A stretch of DNA of 64,000 bases, from NCBI RefSeq assembly GCF_009828115.1, contig NZ_WTYL01000001.1, forward strand, positions 744,001-808,000, written 5' to 3'. This document shows positions 28,214 to 36,111 of this stretch, one piece after another (within the stretch, counting starts at the first letter, position 1; every line of letters begins with the position of its first letter). The translations under genes were made by a program, and so were the position numbers. Under the pieces are notes generated by a model, which made no database searches, was not told the DNA's origin, and saw only the letters and a list, made by a program, of their open reading frames with translations. Source of the DNA: Allopontixanthobacter sediminis. Lineage in GTDB: Bacteria > Pseudomonadota > Alphaproteobacteria > Sphingomonadales > Sphingomonadaceae.

Positions 28214-28848
28214 GCCGCATTGTCCGGCAACAGGGCGAGGGCCGCCAGGATCCGGTGGTGAACTTCCTCCGGCGTCCCCTCCCCGTCGACGGTGACGAAG
28301 CGGCCTGGCGCAGCGGCAGCGAAGCGCCGGAATGCATGTGCGACATTGGCATGGTATTCGCCGCCGCGCCCGCCGATGGCATCCGCTACACCCTTGTCTC
28401 GCGCGGCCAGTCTCATCGTTACCGTGTCCGGAGCGACGTCGATAAGTACGGTCATGTCGGGTAGCAGGCCCCCACTGCCGATGTCGTGCAGCACCATGAT
28501 CGTGTCATCCCCCAAACCGCCGGCGCCGCCCTGATAGGCGCGGCTCGAATCGAGGAATCGGTCGCAGACAACCCACTGCCCCGCATCCAACGCAGGCCGG
28601 ATCAGCTTTTCGACATGATCGGAACGCGCCGCGGCAAACAGCAAGGCTTCTGCGCGCGGGCCCCATCCCCGGCCGGGCGGGGCGAGCAGCAGCGCGCGGA
28701 TCGCTTCTGCACCCTCGGTTCCGCCGGGTTCGCGGGTCACGGTAACAGAATGTCCAAGCGCCGCCAGCGCGTCGGCAAGCAGACGGGCCTGGGTCGATTT
28801 GCCCGTCCCTTCCCCGCCTTCCAGCGCAATGAACCGGCCGCGGGTCAT
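28210..28848 (-). CDS. tmk: Thymidylate kinase
   Basis: A 212-residue P-loop kinase that phosphorylates dTMP to dTDP. It shows the P-loop EGGEGTGKST, the DRY-like VTREPGGT, and the substrate motif DRFLDSSRAYQG. The lid region around residues 140-155 has Arg/Lys residues (RLAARDKGVADAIGGR). It overlaps dac upstream by 4 bp and holB downstream by 4 bp, both ATGA. The tmk-holB pairing is very widespread. Confidence 0.96.
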   Translation of the reverse strand: MTRGRFIALEGGEGTGKSTQARLLADALAALGHSVTVTREPGGTEGAEAIRALLLAPPGRGWGPRAEALLFAAARSDHVEKLIRPALDAGQWVVCDRFLDSSRAYQGGAGGLGDDTIMVLHDIGSGGLLPDMTVLIDVAPDTVTMRLAARDKGVADAIGGRGGEYHANVAHAFRRFAAAAPGRFVTVDGEGTPEEVHHRILAALALLPDNAA

Positions 28849-30050
28849 GTGAATATGCCCCTAATCCCGTTGACAAAGCGCTGCCACACACCCGCTTTTT
28901 CGACCGCCACGGCAGTCACCAGTGGAACTCGGGAAGGCGGAAGTCCGGCGACTTCGATCTCCAGTTCGGCGATCCGTTCACCTTGACGAACCGGGGCTTG
29001 CAGCGGGCCCTCATAATGGATGGTGAGCTTCACGTCGCGCTGCAACCCGCCCACCGGGAAGGTCGCGTTGATATTGGCCGGCGCAACCAGCGGAACACCG
29101 GACTCCATGCCGTTTTGCACTTCCGCCATTCCGACAGTCGACCCCGCGGCGAACAGCGGACGGGTCTCGAACCGGCTAAAGCCCCATTCGATCAATTGGT
29201 AAGCGGCCTGTTTGCGGCGCTGGTGCGTGTCGCTGGCCGCCACGACCATGACCAGCCGTCGCCCGCCCCGCACCGCGGTACCGAGAAATCCGTAACCTGC
29301 CTCGTTGGTAAAGCCGGTTTTCATCCCGTCGGCGCCTTCGACACTGCCGATCATCGGATCGTGGTTGTCCTGCGCAATACCGTTGTAAACAAAGCCGTTG
29401 CGCCCGAAATACCGGGCATATTTGTAAGGATGACGGGTCACGATCGCCCTTGCGAGAATGACCAGGTCGCGGGCTGTGGTGTAGGTTCGGCCCTCGTCCA
29501 TCCAGCCGTTGGGGGTGCCGAAATGGCTGGATTGCATGCCGAGTTCGCGGGCCTTGGCGTTCATCAGGTCGAGCCAGTTGTCGACCGAGCCAGCGGCACC
29601 TTCTGCCAGCACGATAGACCCGTCGTTGGCCGACACCGCTGCAATCCCAATCAGCAACTCGTCAACCGAGACCCGGGCGTCGTGCGGCAGGAACATGCGC
29701 GAGCCCTTGTTGTGCCATTCCTTGAAGGTTTCCGGGCGGACGGTGTAGATATTGGTCGGCGAAAGCTTCCCTTCATCGATCAGTTCGAACGCGACGAAAA
29801 GCGTCATCACCTTGGTGATCGACGCGGGTACGAACCGCCGGTCCGCATCGCGTTCCATCAACTCCTGGCCCGAATTTAGATCGACCAATATGGCGATCGG
29901 TGCGAGATCGGCGCCGGGGACGCCGGGATCGTCCGGTGCCGCGACGGTCGCGGGCATGACAGCCGGCGATACGGCAAGCAGCGGGGCCGCCGCTGTCACC
30001 ACGGACAATGCCAGAATTCTCAGAAAATTTGCCAAATTCGTTCCCGTCAC
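28845..30050 (-). CDS. D-alanyl-D-alanine carboxypeptidase (PBP5/6 type)
   Basis: A 401-residue penicillin-binding protein that trims the terminal D-Ala from peptidoglycan stem peptides in the periplasm. A signal sequence spans about residues 8-37. Catalytic motifs are SxxK (Ser77-Ile-Thr-Lys80 in PASITKVMT), SAN at 140-142 (AVSANDGS), and KTG (DGMKTGFTNEAGYG). The C-terminal beta domain ends in an amphipathic segment (VWQRFVNGIRGIF) that likely anchors it to the inner membrane, as in PBP5. The start is GTG at 30050 with no obvious ribosome-binding site; a slightly later start is possible. Confidence 0.93.
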   Translation of the reverse strand: MTGTNLANFLRILALSVVTAAAPLLAVSPAVMPATVAAPDDPGVPGADLAPIAILVDLNSGQELMERDADRRFVPASITKVMTLFVAFELIDEGKLSPTNIYTVRPETFKEWHNKGSRMFLPHDARVSVDELLIGIAAVSANDGSIVLAEGAAGSVDNWLDLMNAKARELGMQSSHFGTPNGWMDEGRTYTTARDLVILARAIVTRHPYKYARYFGRNGFVYNGIAQDNHDPMIGSVEGADGMKTGFTNEAGYGFLGTAVRGGRRLVMVVAASDTHQRRKQAAYQLIEWGFSRFETRPLFAAGSTVGMAEVQNGMESGVPLVAPANINATFPVGGLQRDVKLTIHYEGPLQAPVRQGERIAELEIEVAGLPPSRVPLVTAVAVEKAGVWQRFVNGIRGIFT

Positions 30051-30068
30051 CGGGTTTGAACCGGCGGA

Positions 30069-31064
30069 TCAGCCTGCAGTTGTTACTCTGGCATCGCTAT
30101 ACCCTGCCGCGCGCACCTTGGCGAGCGCTGCATCGGCCTGTCCACGGCTTGGAAACGGACCGACCCGGACGCGGAAGTACTTGCCCGATGGTTCGACGAA
30201 GCCGCCAAGCGAGGACGCGGTGGTTTCAGCCCCAGCCTTGCTCGAAAAAGTCGCGGCCTGGACGACGAATTTGCCGGCGAGGCTTGGTACTTGCGGTCGG
30301 GAAACATTTTCGGCGGCGGTATCTTCGGGGGCGACAACCGCCGGCAGCGTTTCTCCGCTCTCTGGCGCTGCAGGCAAATCCGCTGCGACCGAGGGAGGAA
30401 TCTCTACAGCTACCGGCCCAGCCAGAATCTCTGCCGGGGCTTCCACAGGCGCCGGCACCGCCGCAAGGTCCACCGAACCGCGTTCCGGCAGCTTTCGTTT
30501 GAGCACCGAGACCAGCGATTGCGGCGTTTCCATCCGTTCCGCCGCTGCTTCGCCCCGCCGCAATTTGGCGCGCTCGATTTCTGGCGGATTGACCCGGCGA
30601 ACTCGAACAGGGGCGCCCTCCTCGCTGCCTAATTGCGTTTGCGCCTGTGGCGACAGGGCAACCAAGCGTTCGCTTGTCATCGGCCCGCGCCGCTCGACGC
30701 GCGCGACAATCGTCTTGCCCGTTACCAGGGAAGTAATTTCAACATAGCTCGGCAGCGGCAAGGTCCTGTGGGCGGCCGTCACGCCCGTCCCGCCGGACAT
30801 ATCTGCGGCGGCATACCCTACCTCGTCATAGCTCATCGTATCGACCGGCGTATAAAGCGTACCGTCCACCGAATACGGTTCGCCCAGGATCACCGGATAA
30901 TCGGCGGCCGGTCCGGTACCTGCTTCGCGAGCGGCATTGCCGGTCGAGGCAAGCGCGGATGTACCGTCAGCGCCGGACCCGCAGGCACCCAGCGCGGCAA
31001 TCAGGCCTAACGAAAATGCCGCCCGGAAAATCGTCGAACGAATGGTCTCAAGGGTTAATCTCAT
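30069..31064 (-). CDS. RlpA-like lipoprotein with SPOR domain
   Basis: A 331-residue lipoprotein with lipobox ALGAC (lipidated Cys28). A double-psi beta-barrel region (about 80-150) contains the RlpA signature TAAHRTLPLPSYVEI with His99. The segment before it is shortened and lacks the usual WYG and GE residues, and the typical RVNDRGP reads RVERRGP. A long Pro/Ala/Glu linker leads to a C-terminal SPOR domain (about 255-331, FVVQAATFSSKAGAE) that should bind denuded septal peptidoglycan. ATG 31064 is preferred to TTG 31070; either way it overlaps the end of the upstream gene. Lytic transglycosylase activity is uncertain. Confidence 0.88.
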   Translation of the reverse strand: MRLTLETIRSTIFRAAFSLGLIAALGACGSGADGTSALASTGNAAREAGTGPAADYPVILGEPYSVDGTLYTPVDTMSYDEVGYAAADMSGGTGVTAAHRTLPLPSYVEITSLVTGKTIVARVERRGPMTSERLVALSPQAQTQLGSEEGAPVRVRRVNPPEIERAKLRRGEAAAERMETPQSLVSVLKRKLPERGSVDLAAVPAPVEAPAEILAGPVAVEIPPSVAADLPAAPESGETLPAVVAPEDTAAENVSRPQVPSLAGKFVVQAATFSSKAGAETTASSLGGFVEPSGKYFRVRVGPFPSRGQADAALAKVRAAGYSDARVTTAG

Positions 31065-32073
31065 CTGCAAGCAATCCCACGCTCATGGCGTAATAATTCG
31101 AGCAATTGTATTCGAGGATAACCCTATAATTTGCGGTTAAGAGCCACGCAGGATTTCCAGGTCCATCGGGCTGGAAGAACGATACCATGACGTCATCGGC
31201 AAGGAATTTTTGTGGCTGCACACCGAGGCTGCGCCATTCCGCCACGGTTTTCCACTGGCTATGGCGTTCATGCACCCGCGGGCAGACCGGCGAGGTTAGC
31301 TTGCTTTCGATGGCTGCGCGGTCGAGATTTGCAGGGACTGAGGCCCGTACGCCCCAGGGCTGTCCGCTGCGCCAGCCGGCGTCACGGAAATAATTGGCGA
31401 TGGAATGCAGCGTATCGGCGCGGCTGTTCCAGATGTCCGCGTTCCCGTCACCGTCCCCGTCGACAGCCAGGCGCAAGTAAACGCTTGGGAGGAATTGCGG
31501 ATTGCCGAAGGCCCCGGCCCAACTGCCGACCATCGTCGAACGGGGAAAGCCGCGGTCCGCAATCTTGAGCAGGTCGACCCATTCAGTGGCGAAGAGGTCC
31601 CGGCGTCGGCCTTCCCACGCGAGGGTTGCCAATGAGCGGGACAGATCGAAATCGCCGGTGTAGCTGCCGTAATTGGTTTCGTGGCCCCAGATCGCGATGA
31701 TGATTTCGCCGGGGACGCCGTATTGCTGCTCGATACTTCTGGTGAGCGAGCGCGAACTGGCAAATGCGTCGCGCCCGCCATTGATCCGCGCGCGGTCGAC
31801 GTGCCGGGCCAGATAAGGCGCGATCGGCGGGTAGCCGCTGGCGCTCGGCGTACCGGGCTGGGCCTGATCCAGCTCGATAACCCTCATGTTCGGGGTCAAT
31901 CCGGAAGTCATCCGGCGGATAGTCGGCTCGCTGACCCCCTCCGCCCGCGCCCGGGCGATCAGCAGCTGCAGATAGGCATCGAAGGAGAGCTCCTGGCTAT
32001 GGACCGCTGTCGGCACCGCAGGAACGCCCAGGACAATTGCAGCACAAGCGAGGAAGATACTTCTGAATAACAT
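31048..32073 (-). CDS. MltB-type lytic murein transglycosylase
   Basis: A 341-residue periplasmic enzyme (SLT_2 family) that cleaves the glycan strand of peptidoglycan to anhydro-muropeptides. The signal peptide covers residues 1-26 (ending AVHS). The catalytic glutamate lies in IWGHETNYGSYTG. The mid-protein WAGAFGNPQFLPSVYLR and the EF-hand-like loop DGDGDGNADIWN are classic for MltB. It is first in a run of nine minus-strand genes that continues through rlpA-like, dac, tmk, holB, metG and tatD, so cell-wall and replication genes share transcription. Confidence 0.93.
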   Translation of the reverse strand: MLFRSIFLACAAIVLGVPAVPTAVHSQELSFDAYLQLLIARARAEGVSEPTIRRMTSGLTPNMRVIELDQAQPGTPSASGYPPIAPYLARHVDRARINGGRDAFASSRSLTRSIEQQYGVPGEIIIAIWGHETNYGSYTGDFDLSRSLATLAWEGRRRDLFATEWVDLLKIADRGFPRSTMVGSWAGAFGNPQFLPSVYLRLAVDGDGDGNADIWNSRADTLHSIANYFRDAGWRSGQPWGVRASVPANLDRAAIESKLTSPVCPRVHERHSQWKTVAEWRSLGVQPQKFLADDVMVSFFQPDGPGNPAWLLTANYRVILEYNCSNYYAMSVGLLADEINP

Positions 32074-32222
32074 GGAGACCTGATGTCACAGACGATATGA
32101 ATCGCAAATGACTTTTCATGGTTTTTTCGGTCGTTCGTCCGATTTGGAGCAAGTCCGCCGGCTTCAGCCTCAATTGGCGGGATGACAAATCGATTCCGGC
32201 ACGCTAGCGGCAACTGCCGAGC

Positions 32223-32310
32223 GGAAGGGTGGCAGAGTGGTCGAATGCACCGGTCTTGAAAACCGGCGATGCGCAAGTATCCGTGGGTTCGAATCCCACC
32301 CCTTCCGCCA
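32223..32310 (+). tRNA. tRNA-Ser (anticodon UGA)
   Basis: An 88-base class II tRNA. The 7-bp acceptor stem pairs GGAAGGG (32223-32229) with CCCTTCC (32300-32306), followed by G and an encoded CCA. The anticodon loop CTTGAAA gives UGA, reading UCA and related serine codons. A long variable arm and a T arm GTGGG-TTCGAAT-CCCAC are present. It borders the start of a more accessory region on the plus strand. Confidence 0.97.
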
Positions 32311-32466
32311 GGTGCTTTTCCGCCGCTTTCCGCGGCCTTCCGCAATCCACCGTAAATTTATCACATCGCTCATAGTCGTGATATTCCCTTTGGCCCCGGA
32401 CATTCGTGCGACCGGCCCGCGTGGTTGAAGCGGTGAGTTCGCGCGATGCCTTCTACAGGGTTGAGA

Positions 32467-32688
32467 ATGACTGTAACGGACGAAGACGATCCAAAGTTAA
32501 CTCGGACGCAGATTCGCCTCTTGCGCCGGATCTACAACGGGCGTTCCGTCCCGATCTTCGCCGATGGCATGCCGTTCCTGACCTACAAAGCTGCCAGCCG
32601 ATATCTCCGGTCGCTGGCGCTTCAAGCTCGTGACGCGGCCTATGCTGAGATGAAAGCACAGGCGATATCGCCTCTTCATGACGACTGA
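32467..32688 (+). CDS. Small protein of unknown function
   Basis: A 73-residue, charged, probably cytoplasmic protein. It has a short acidic start (TVTDEDDPK) and a helical body (RTQIRLLRRIYNGRSVPIF, then AASRYLRSLALQARDAAYAEM). ATG 32467 has AGGG six bases upstream; ATG 32446 is an in-frame alternative. No signal peptide, membrane segment or known domain is visible. The codon pattern looks coding, but recognition rests on this alone. Confidence 0.5.
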   Translation: MTVTDEDDPKLTRTQIRLLRRIYNGRSVPIFADGMPFLTYKAASRYLRSLALQARDAAYAEMKAQAISPLHDD

Positions 32689-32898
32689 AGAATGGTGGCG
32701 CAGGAAGGCAGCAAGTCCCCCTCGCAATCGCCATTCTGCGACCAGACGCACGTCGATGGAGCCCGGTCGGCTGGTAGCGCACCAAACCTGATAAATCTCG
32801 GGAGGTTCTGGCCAAGGACCCTGTTACCGCACGGCCAGCAGTTGTCTGATTTAGAGCAACCGCTTATCGGACGAAAAGAAGGACGCTGCTGCCGCACT

Positions 32899-33890
32899 AT
32901 GAAATCGACCGATGAAATATTGGAGGAGCTCGGATGGAATGCCTTTTTCCATGAGCAGGTCTCAGACGAGGAAGCGCAACCATGCCATCCCGTCCGGGTG
33001 ATGGCCGTCCATCGCGGCAAGATCGCGGTTACTGGCGCTGGCGTAACGCACTTGATCACGCCCTATATTCCCGGAGCCTTGAGCTCTGACAATCATCCGA
33101 CTGTCGGCGACTGGCTGCTGGTCGATGACGCCTCGTTGCAGCCAATACGCGTTCTTCAACGGATGAATCTGTTCAAACGAAGTGCGCCGGGCGATCCACG
33201 CAAGGAGCAGATGATCGCCGCCAATGTCGATACGCTGTTTCTCGTCGCCTCCTGCAACCAGGATTTCAGCGTCGCGCGGCTGGAGCGCTATCTGGTGCTT
33301 GCGCGCGAAGCGGGGTTTGTCCGGTCGTAATTCTCACCAAGGCCGACCTTACCGAAACCCCTGAGAAATTTGTGACGGCGGCACGCACGATCGAACCCGG
33401 ATTGCGTATCGAGACTGTCAACGGCCGAAACCCCGCCAGCGCAGCGCGCCTCGCGGTCTATTGCGGTAAAGGCAAGACCGTTGCGCTTCTGGGCTCCTCA
33501 GGCGTAGGCAAATCTACGCTCGTCAATACGTTGCGCGGCTCGGATAGCATCGCCACCCAGGCGATCCGTGCAAGCGACGATACGGGACGCCACACAACCA
33601 CCGTTCGCGAAATGCACCGGCTCGATCACGGCGGCTGGCTGCTCGACACACCGGGCATGCGCGAACTGCAGTTGTCCGACGCAGGCGCCGGCATAGCGGA
33701 AGTTTTCGACGACTTTGTCTTGGCGGCGGAAGACTGTCGCTTCTCAAACTGCGCGCATACCAGCGAACTTGGCTGCGCCGTTCAAGCTTCGATCGCGGAC
33801 GGCAAGCTGACATCGGAACGGTTCAATCGCTGGCGCCAGCTAGCGGCGGAGGATCTTGTAGCCCCCGTATACCCGAAGCGCCGCCGATGA
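32899..33890 (+). pseudogene. rsgA: Ribosome small-subunit GTPase RsgA, broken by a one-base frameshift
   Basis: Two adjacent frames together encode a full-length circularly permuted GTPase that assists 30S ribosome maturation. The first (32899-33330) holds the OB-fold and the start of the G domain and stops just after LVLAREAGF. The second frame picks up with PVVILTKADLTE (G4) and continues with Walker A GSSGVGKSTL, DTPGMRELQL, and the zinc knuckle CRFSNCAHTSELGC. Adding one G to the run of four G at 33312-33315 restores one continuous frame. The rest is undamaged, so this is a recent mutation, a sequencing error, or, less likely, programmed frameshifting. Confidence 0.85.
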
Positions 33891-34068
33891 AGCGATTCGC
33901 AAATCTCAGCTTGTTCAATGCTGTTTCCTGGCAATGGTGGCAGTGTGGCACCGAACCCGGCTTCACCTTCAGGCTGGAGCGAACCCGATCCGGTGTCCTG
34001 CGATGAGATCGAAGTAGACTGCACATGAGCGATTGGCATTCTGCGCTATCACTCTCTAGTGCTGCGCA

Positions 34069-35727
34069 ATGTTGCGCATCACCGAACTGACCCTGCCGCT
34101 CCACCATCCGGACGAGGCGTTGCCTGCTGCAATTTGCAAGCGGCTGAAGATTACCCCGCGCGATCTGGTTCGCTATGTCGTGTCGCGCCGTGGCCATGAT
34201 GCGCGCGACAAAACAAACATCTTGCTCGTCTATTCGGTCGACGTGAATGTGAAAGATGAAGCGGGGGTGCTCAAGCGCTTTCGCAAGGATAGCAAGGTCC
34301 GGCCCACCCAGGACCCCCGCTATCACCTGATTGCCAAAGTACCCGAAGGTGGCACGTCCAGGAGGCCAGTTGTCATCGGCGCAGGGCCCTGCGGGCTTTT
34401 CGCTGGCCTTATCCTCGCCCAGATGGGGTTCCGCCCGATCATACTCGATCGGGGGAAAGTGGTTCGCGAACGGACCAAGGACACCTGGGGGCTGTGGCGT
34501 AAGGGGGTTCTCAATCCGGAATCAAACGCCCAGTTCGGCGAGGGCGGCGCCGGCACTTTCTCCGATGGAAAGCTCTACAGCCGGATCAAGGATCCACACA
34601 ATCGCGACCGCAAGGTTCTGACCGAATTCGTAAAAGCCGGGGCACCGCCCGAGATCCTCACGGAAGCGCATCCTCATATCGGGACGTTCCGACTGGTGAC
34701 GATGGTCGAGAGTATACGCAAGAGCATCGAGGCACTCGGCGGCGAATACCGGTTTTCCAACCGGGTCGATGGTATCGATATAACGACCGATGCCCATGGT
34801 GATCGCTATGTTCGCGGAGTCCATTTGAGCACCGGCGAGTATCTTGAGGCGGACCATGTCGTGCTCGCAATTGGTCATAGCGCGCGCGACACATTCGCAA
34901 TGCTCCATGCCGCCGGGGTCCACGTCGAGGCCAAGCCGTTTTCGATCGGAGTCAGGATCGAACACCCGCAATCGTGGATCGACAGATCGCGGTTCGACAT
35001 CGAAGCTGGCAATCCGATCCTTGGTGCTGCCGAATATCACATCTCGCACCACTGCAAGAATGACCGGACGGTCTATAGTTTCTGCATGTGCCCTGGCGGC
35101 ACTGTTGTCGCTGCGACATCGGAGGAAGGCCATGTAGCCACCAACGGCATGAGCCAGTATTCGCGGAATGAGCGCAACGCTAACTCCGGCATGGTCGTCG
35201 GGATTGATCCGGCGCGCGATTTTCCCGGCGATCCGCTCGCAGGGATCGCGCTGCAACGCCATTGGGAATCGTTGGCCTACATTGCCGGCGGATCAAGTTA
35301 CAAGGCGCCGGCACAAAGGCTGGGTGACTTCCTCGCAGGACGCCCCTCCGTAGCGCTTGGTTCGGTAACACCTTCCTACAAACCCGGGGTGCATATGACG
35401 GATCTGGCGCAATGCCTGCCCGAATATGCAGTGACCGCGATGCGTGAGGCACTGCCCGTTTTCGGTCGGCAGATCCCAGGCTACGATCACCCCGATGTGT
35501 TGATGACCGGTGTGGAAACCCGAACTTCATCACCGATCCGCTTCACCCGCGGCAAGGATTTTCAGAGCCTGAACACGGTCGGGCTGTTTCCTGCTGGCGA
35601 GGGTGCTGGCTATGCCGGAGGCATTCTCTCTGCAGCGGTGGATGGGATCAAGATTGCCGAAGCTGTGGCGTTGAGCCTCGGCGCCGCCCAAGCACGCAGT
35701 TGCCGCGATGGCGCCCTCGCCCAGTAA
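34069..35727 (+). CDS. Large FAD-dependent oxidoreductase (COG2509 type)
   Basis: A 552-residue flavoprotein. After an N-terminal region rich in basic residues (LKITPRDLVRYVVSRRGHDARDK), a dinucleotide-binding motif appears around residue 100 (VVIGAGPCGLFAGLILAQMG). It is followed by GEGGAGTFSDGKLY, a second flavin motif VVLAIGHSARDT, and near the end GLFPAGEGAGYAGGILSAAVDG. This matches uncharacterised FAD proteins of COG2509; substrate and pathway are unknown. Cysteines occur in YSFCMCPGG. It is a single gene with its own 178-bp upstream gap. Confidence 0.85.
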   Translation: MLRITELTLPLHHPDEALPAAICKRLKITPRDLVRYVVSRRGHDARDKTNILLVYSVDVNVKDEAGVLKRFRKDSKVRPTQDPRYHLIAKVPEGGTSRRPVVIGAGPCGLFAGLILAQMGFRPIILDRGKVVRERTKDTWGLWRKGVLNPESNAQFGEGGAGTFSDGKLYSRIKDPHNRDRKVLTEFVKAGAPPEILTEAHPHIGTFRLVTMVESIRKSIEALGGEYRFSNRVDGIDITTDAHGDRYVRGVHLSTGEYLEADHVVLAIGHSARDTFAMLHAAGVHVEAKPFSIGVRIEHPQSWIDRSRFDIEAGNPILGAAEYHISHHCKNDRTVYSFCMCPGGTVVAATSEEGHVATNGMSQYSRNERNANSGMVVGIDPARDFPGDPLAGIALQRHWESLAYIAGGSSYKAPAQRLGDFLAGRPSVALGSVTPSYKPGVHMTDLAQCLPEYAVTAMREALPVFGRQIPGYDHPDVLMTGVETRTSSPIRFTRGKDFQSLNTVGLFPAGEGAGYAGGILSAAVDGIKIAEAVALSLGAAQARSCRDGALAQ

Positions 35728-36111
35728 AAAAGCTTCCGACCGATTAGGACTCGCTCGAAACAAAGATAAGCGCCGGAGCTCTCGACCGAGAGGCATCGCA
35801 TTCACGCCACAACTGCATAAGTTGGCGCCAGTGTTCCGGGGATGCCATGCAACTCGATGTCTACTACCCAATTTGAAGGTTGCAGGCGAAACCGTGCTGG
35901 TTGCGATTTCGGAAGTGCGCGGCTGCCGCTTGTCCGAGCCGACAAGAATTAGCTCTAGGTGGGCAGTTAAAAGAAAGCCGTTTTCCACGACTTTTCAGCG
36001 ATTTATCCGGGCCGGTATTCGCCAAGGTGATCCAGGAACGATCCTGATGCGCCGTGAGGAGCCGGCTTGAGTGCAAAATAGCCCGTTCACAGCGTGTCCT
36101 GGTCCCGACGG
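35728..36111. other. Intergenic region without a supported gene
   Basis: 384 bp between the convergent FAD oxidoreductase and BCCT transporter genes. A 120-codon plus-strand frame covers 35708-36070, but its predicted protein is low-complexity and basic, with no signal, domain or good ribosome-binding site, and it overlaps the FAD gene end. I see no terminator, RNA gene or repeat that I can defend. Confidence 0.4.

Noticed and set aside
33312-33315. Programmed ribosomal frameshifting in rsgA
   Set aside because: The GGGG run is not a standard slippery heptamer, I see no obvious stimulatory stem-loop or internal Shine-Dalgarno, and rsgA is not known for recoding; mutation or sequencing error is simpler.
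35708-36070. 120-codon frame in the gap after the FAD oxidoreductase gene
   Set aside because: It overlaps the end of the FAD gene, has a basic, low-complexity product, and no ribosome-binding site or family similarity.
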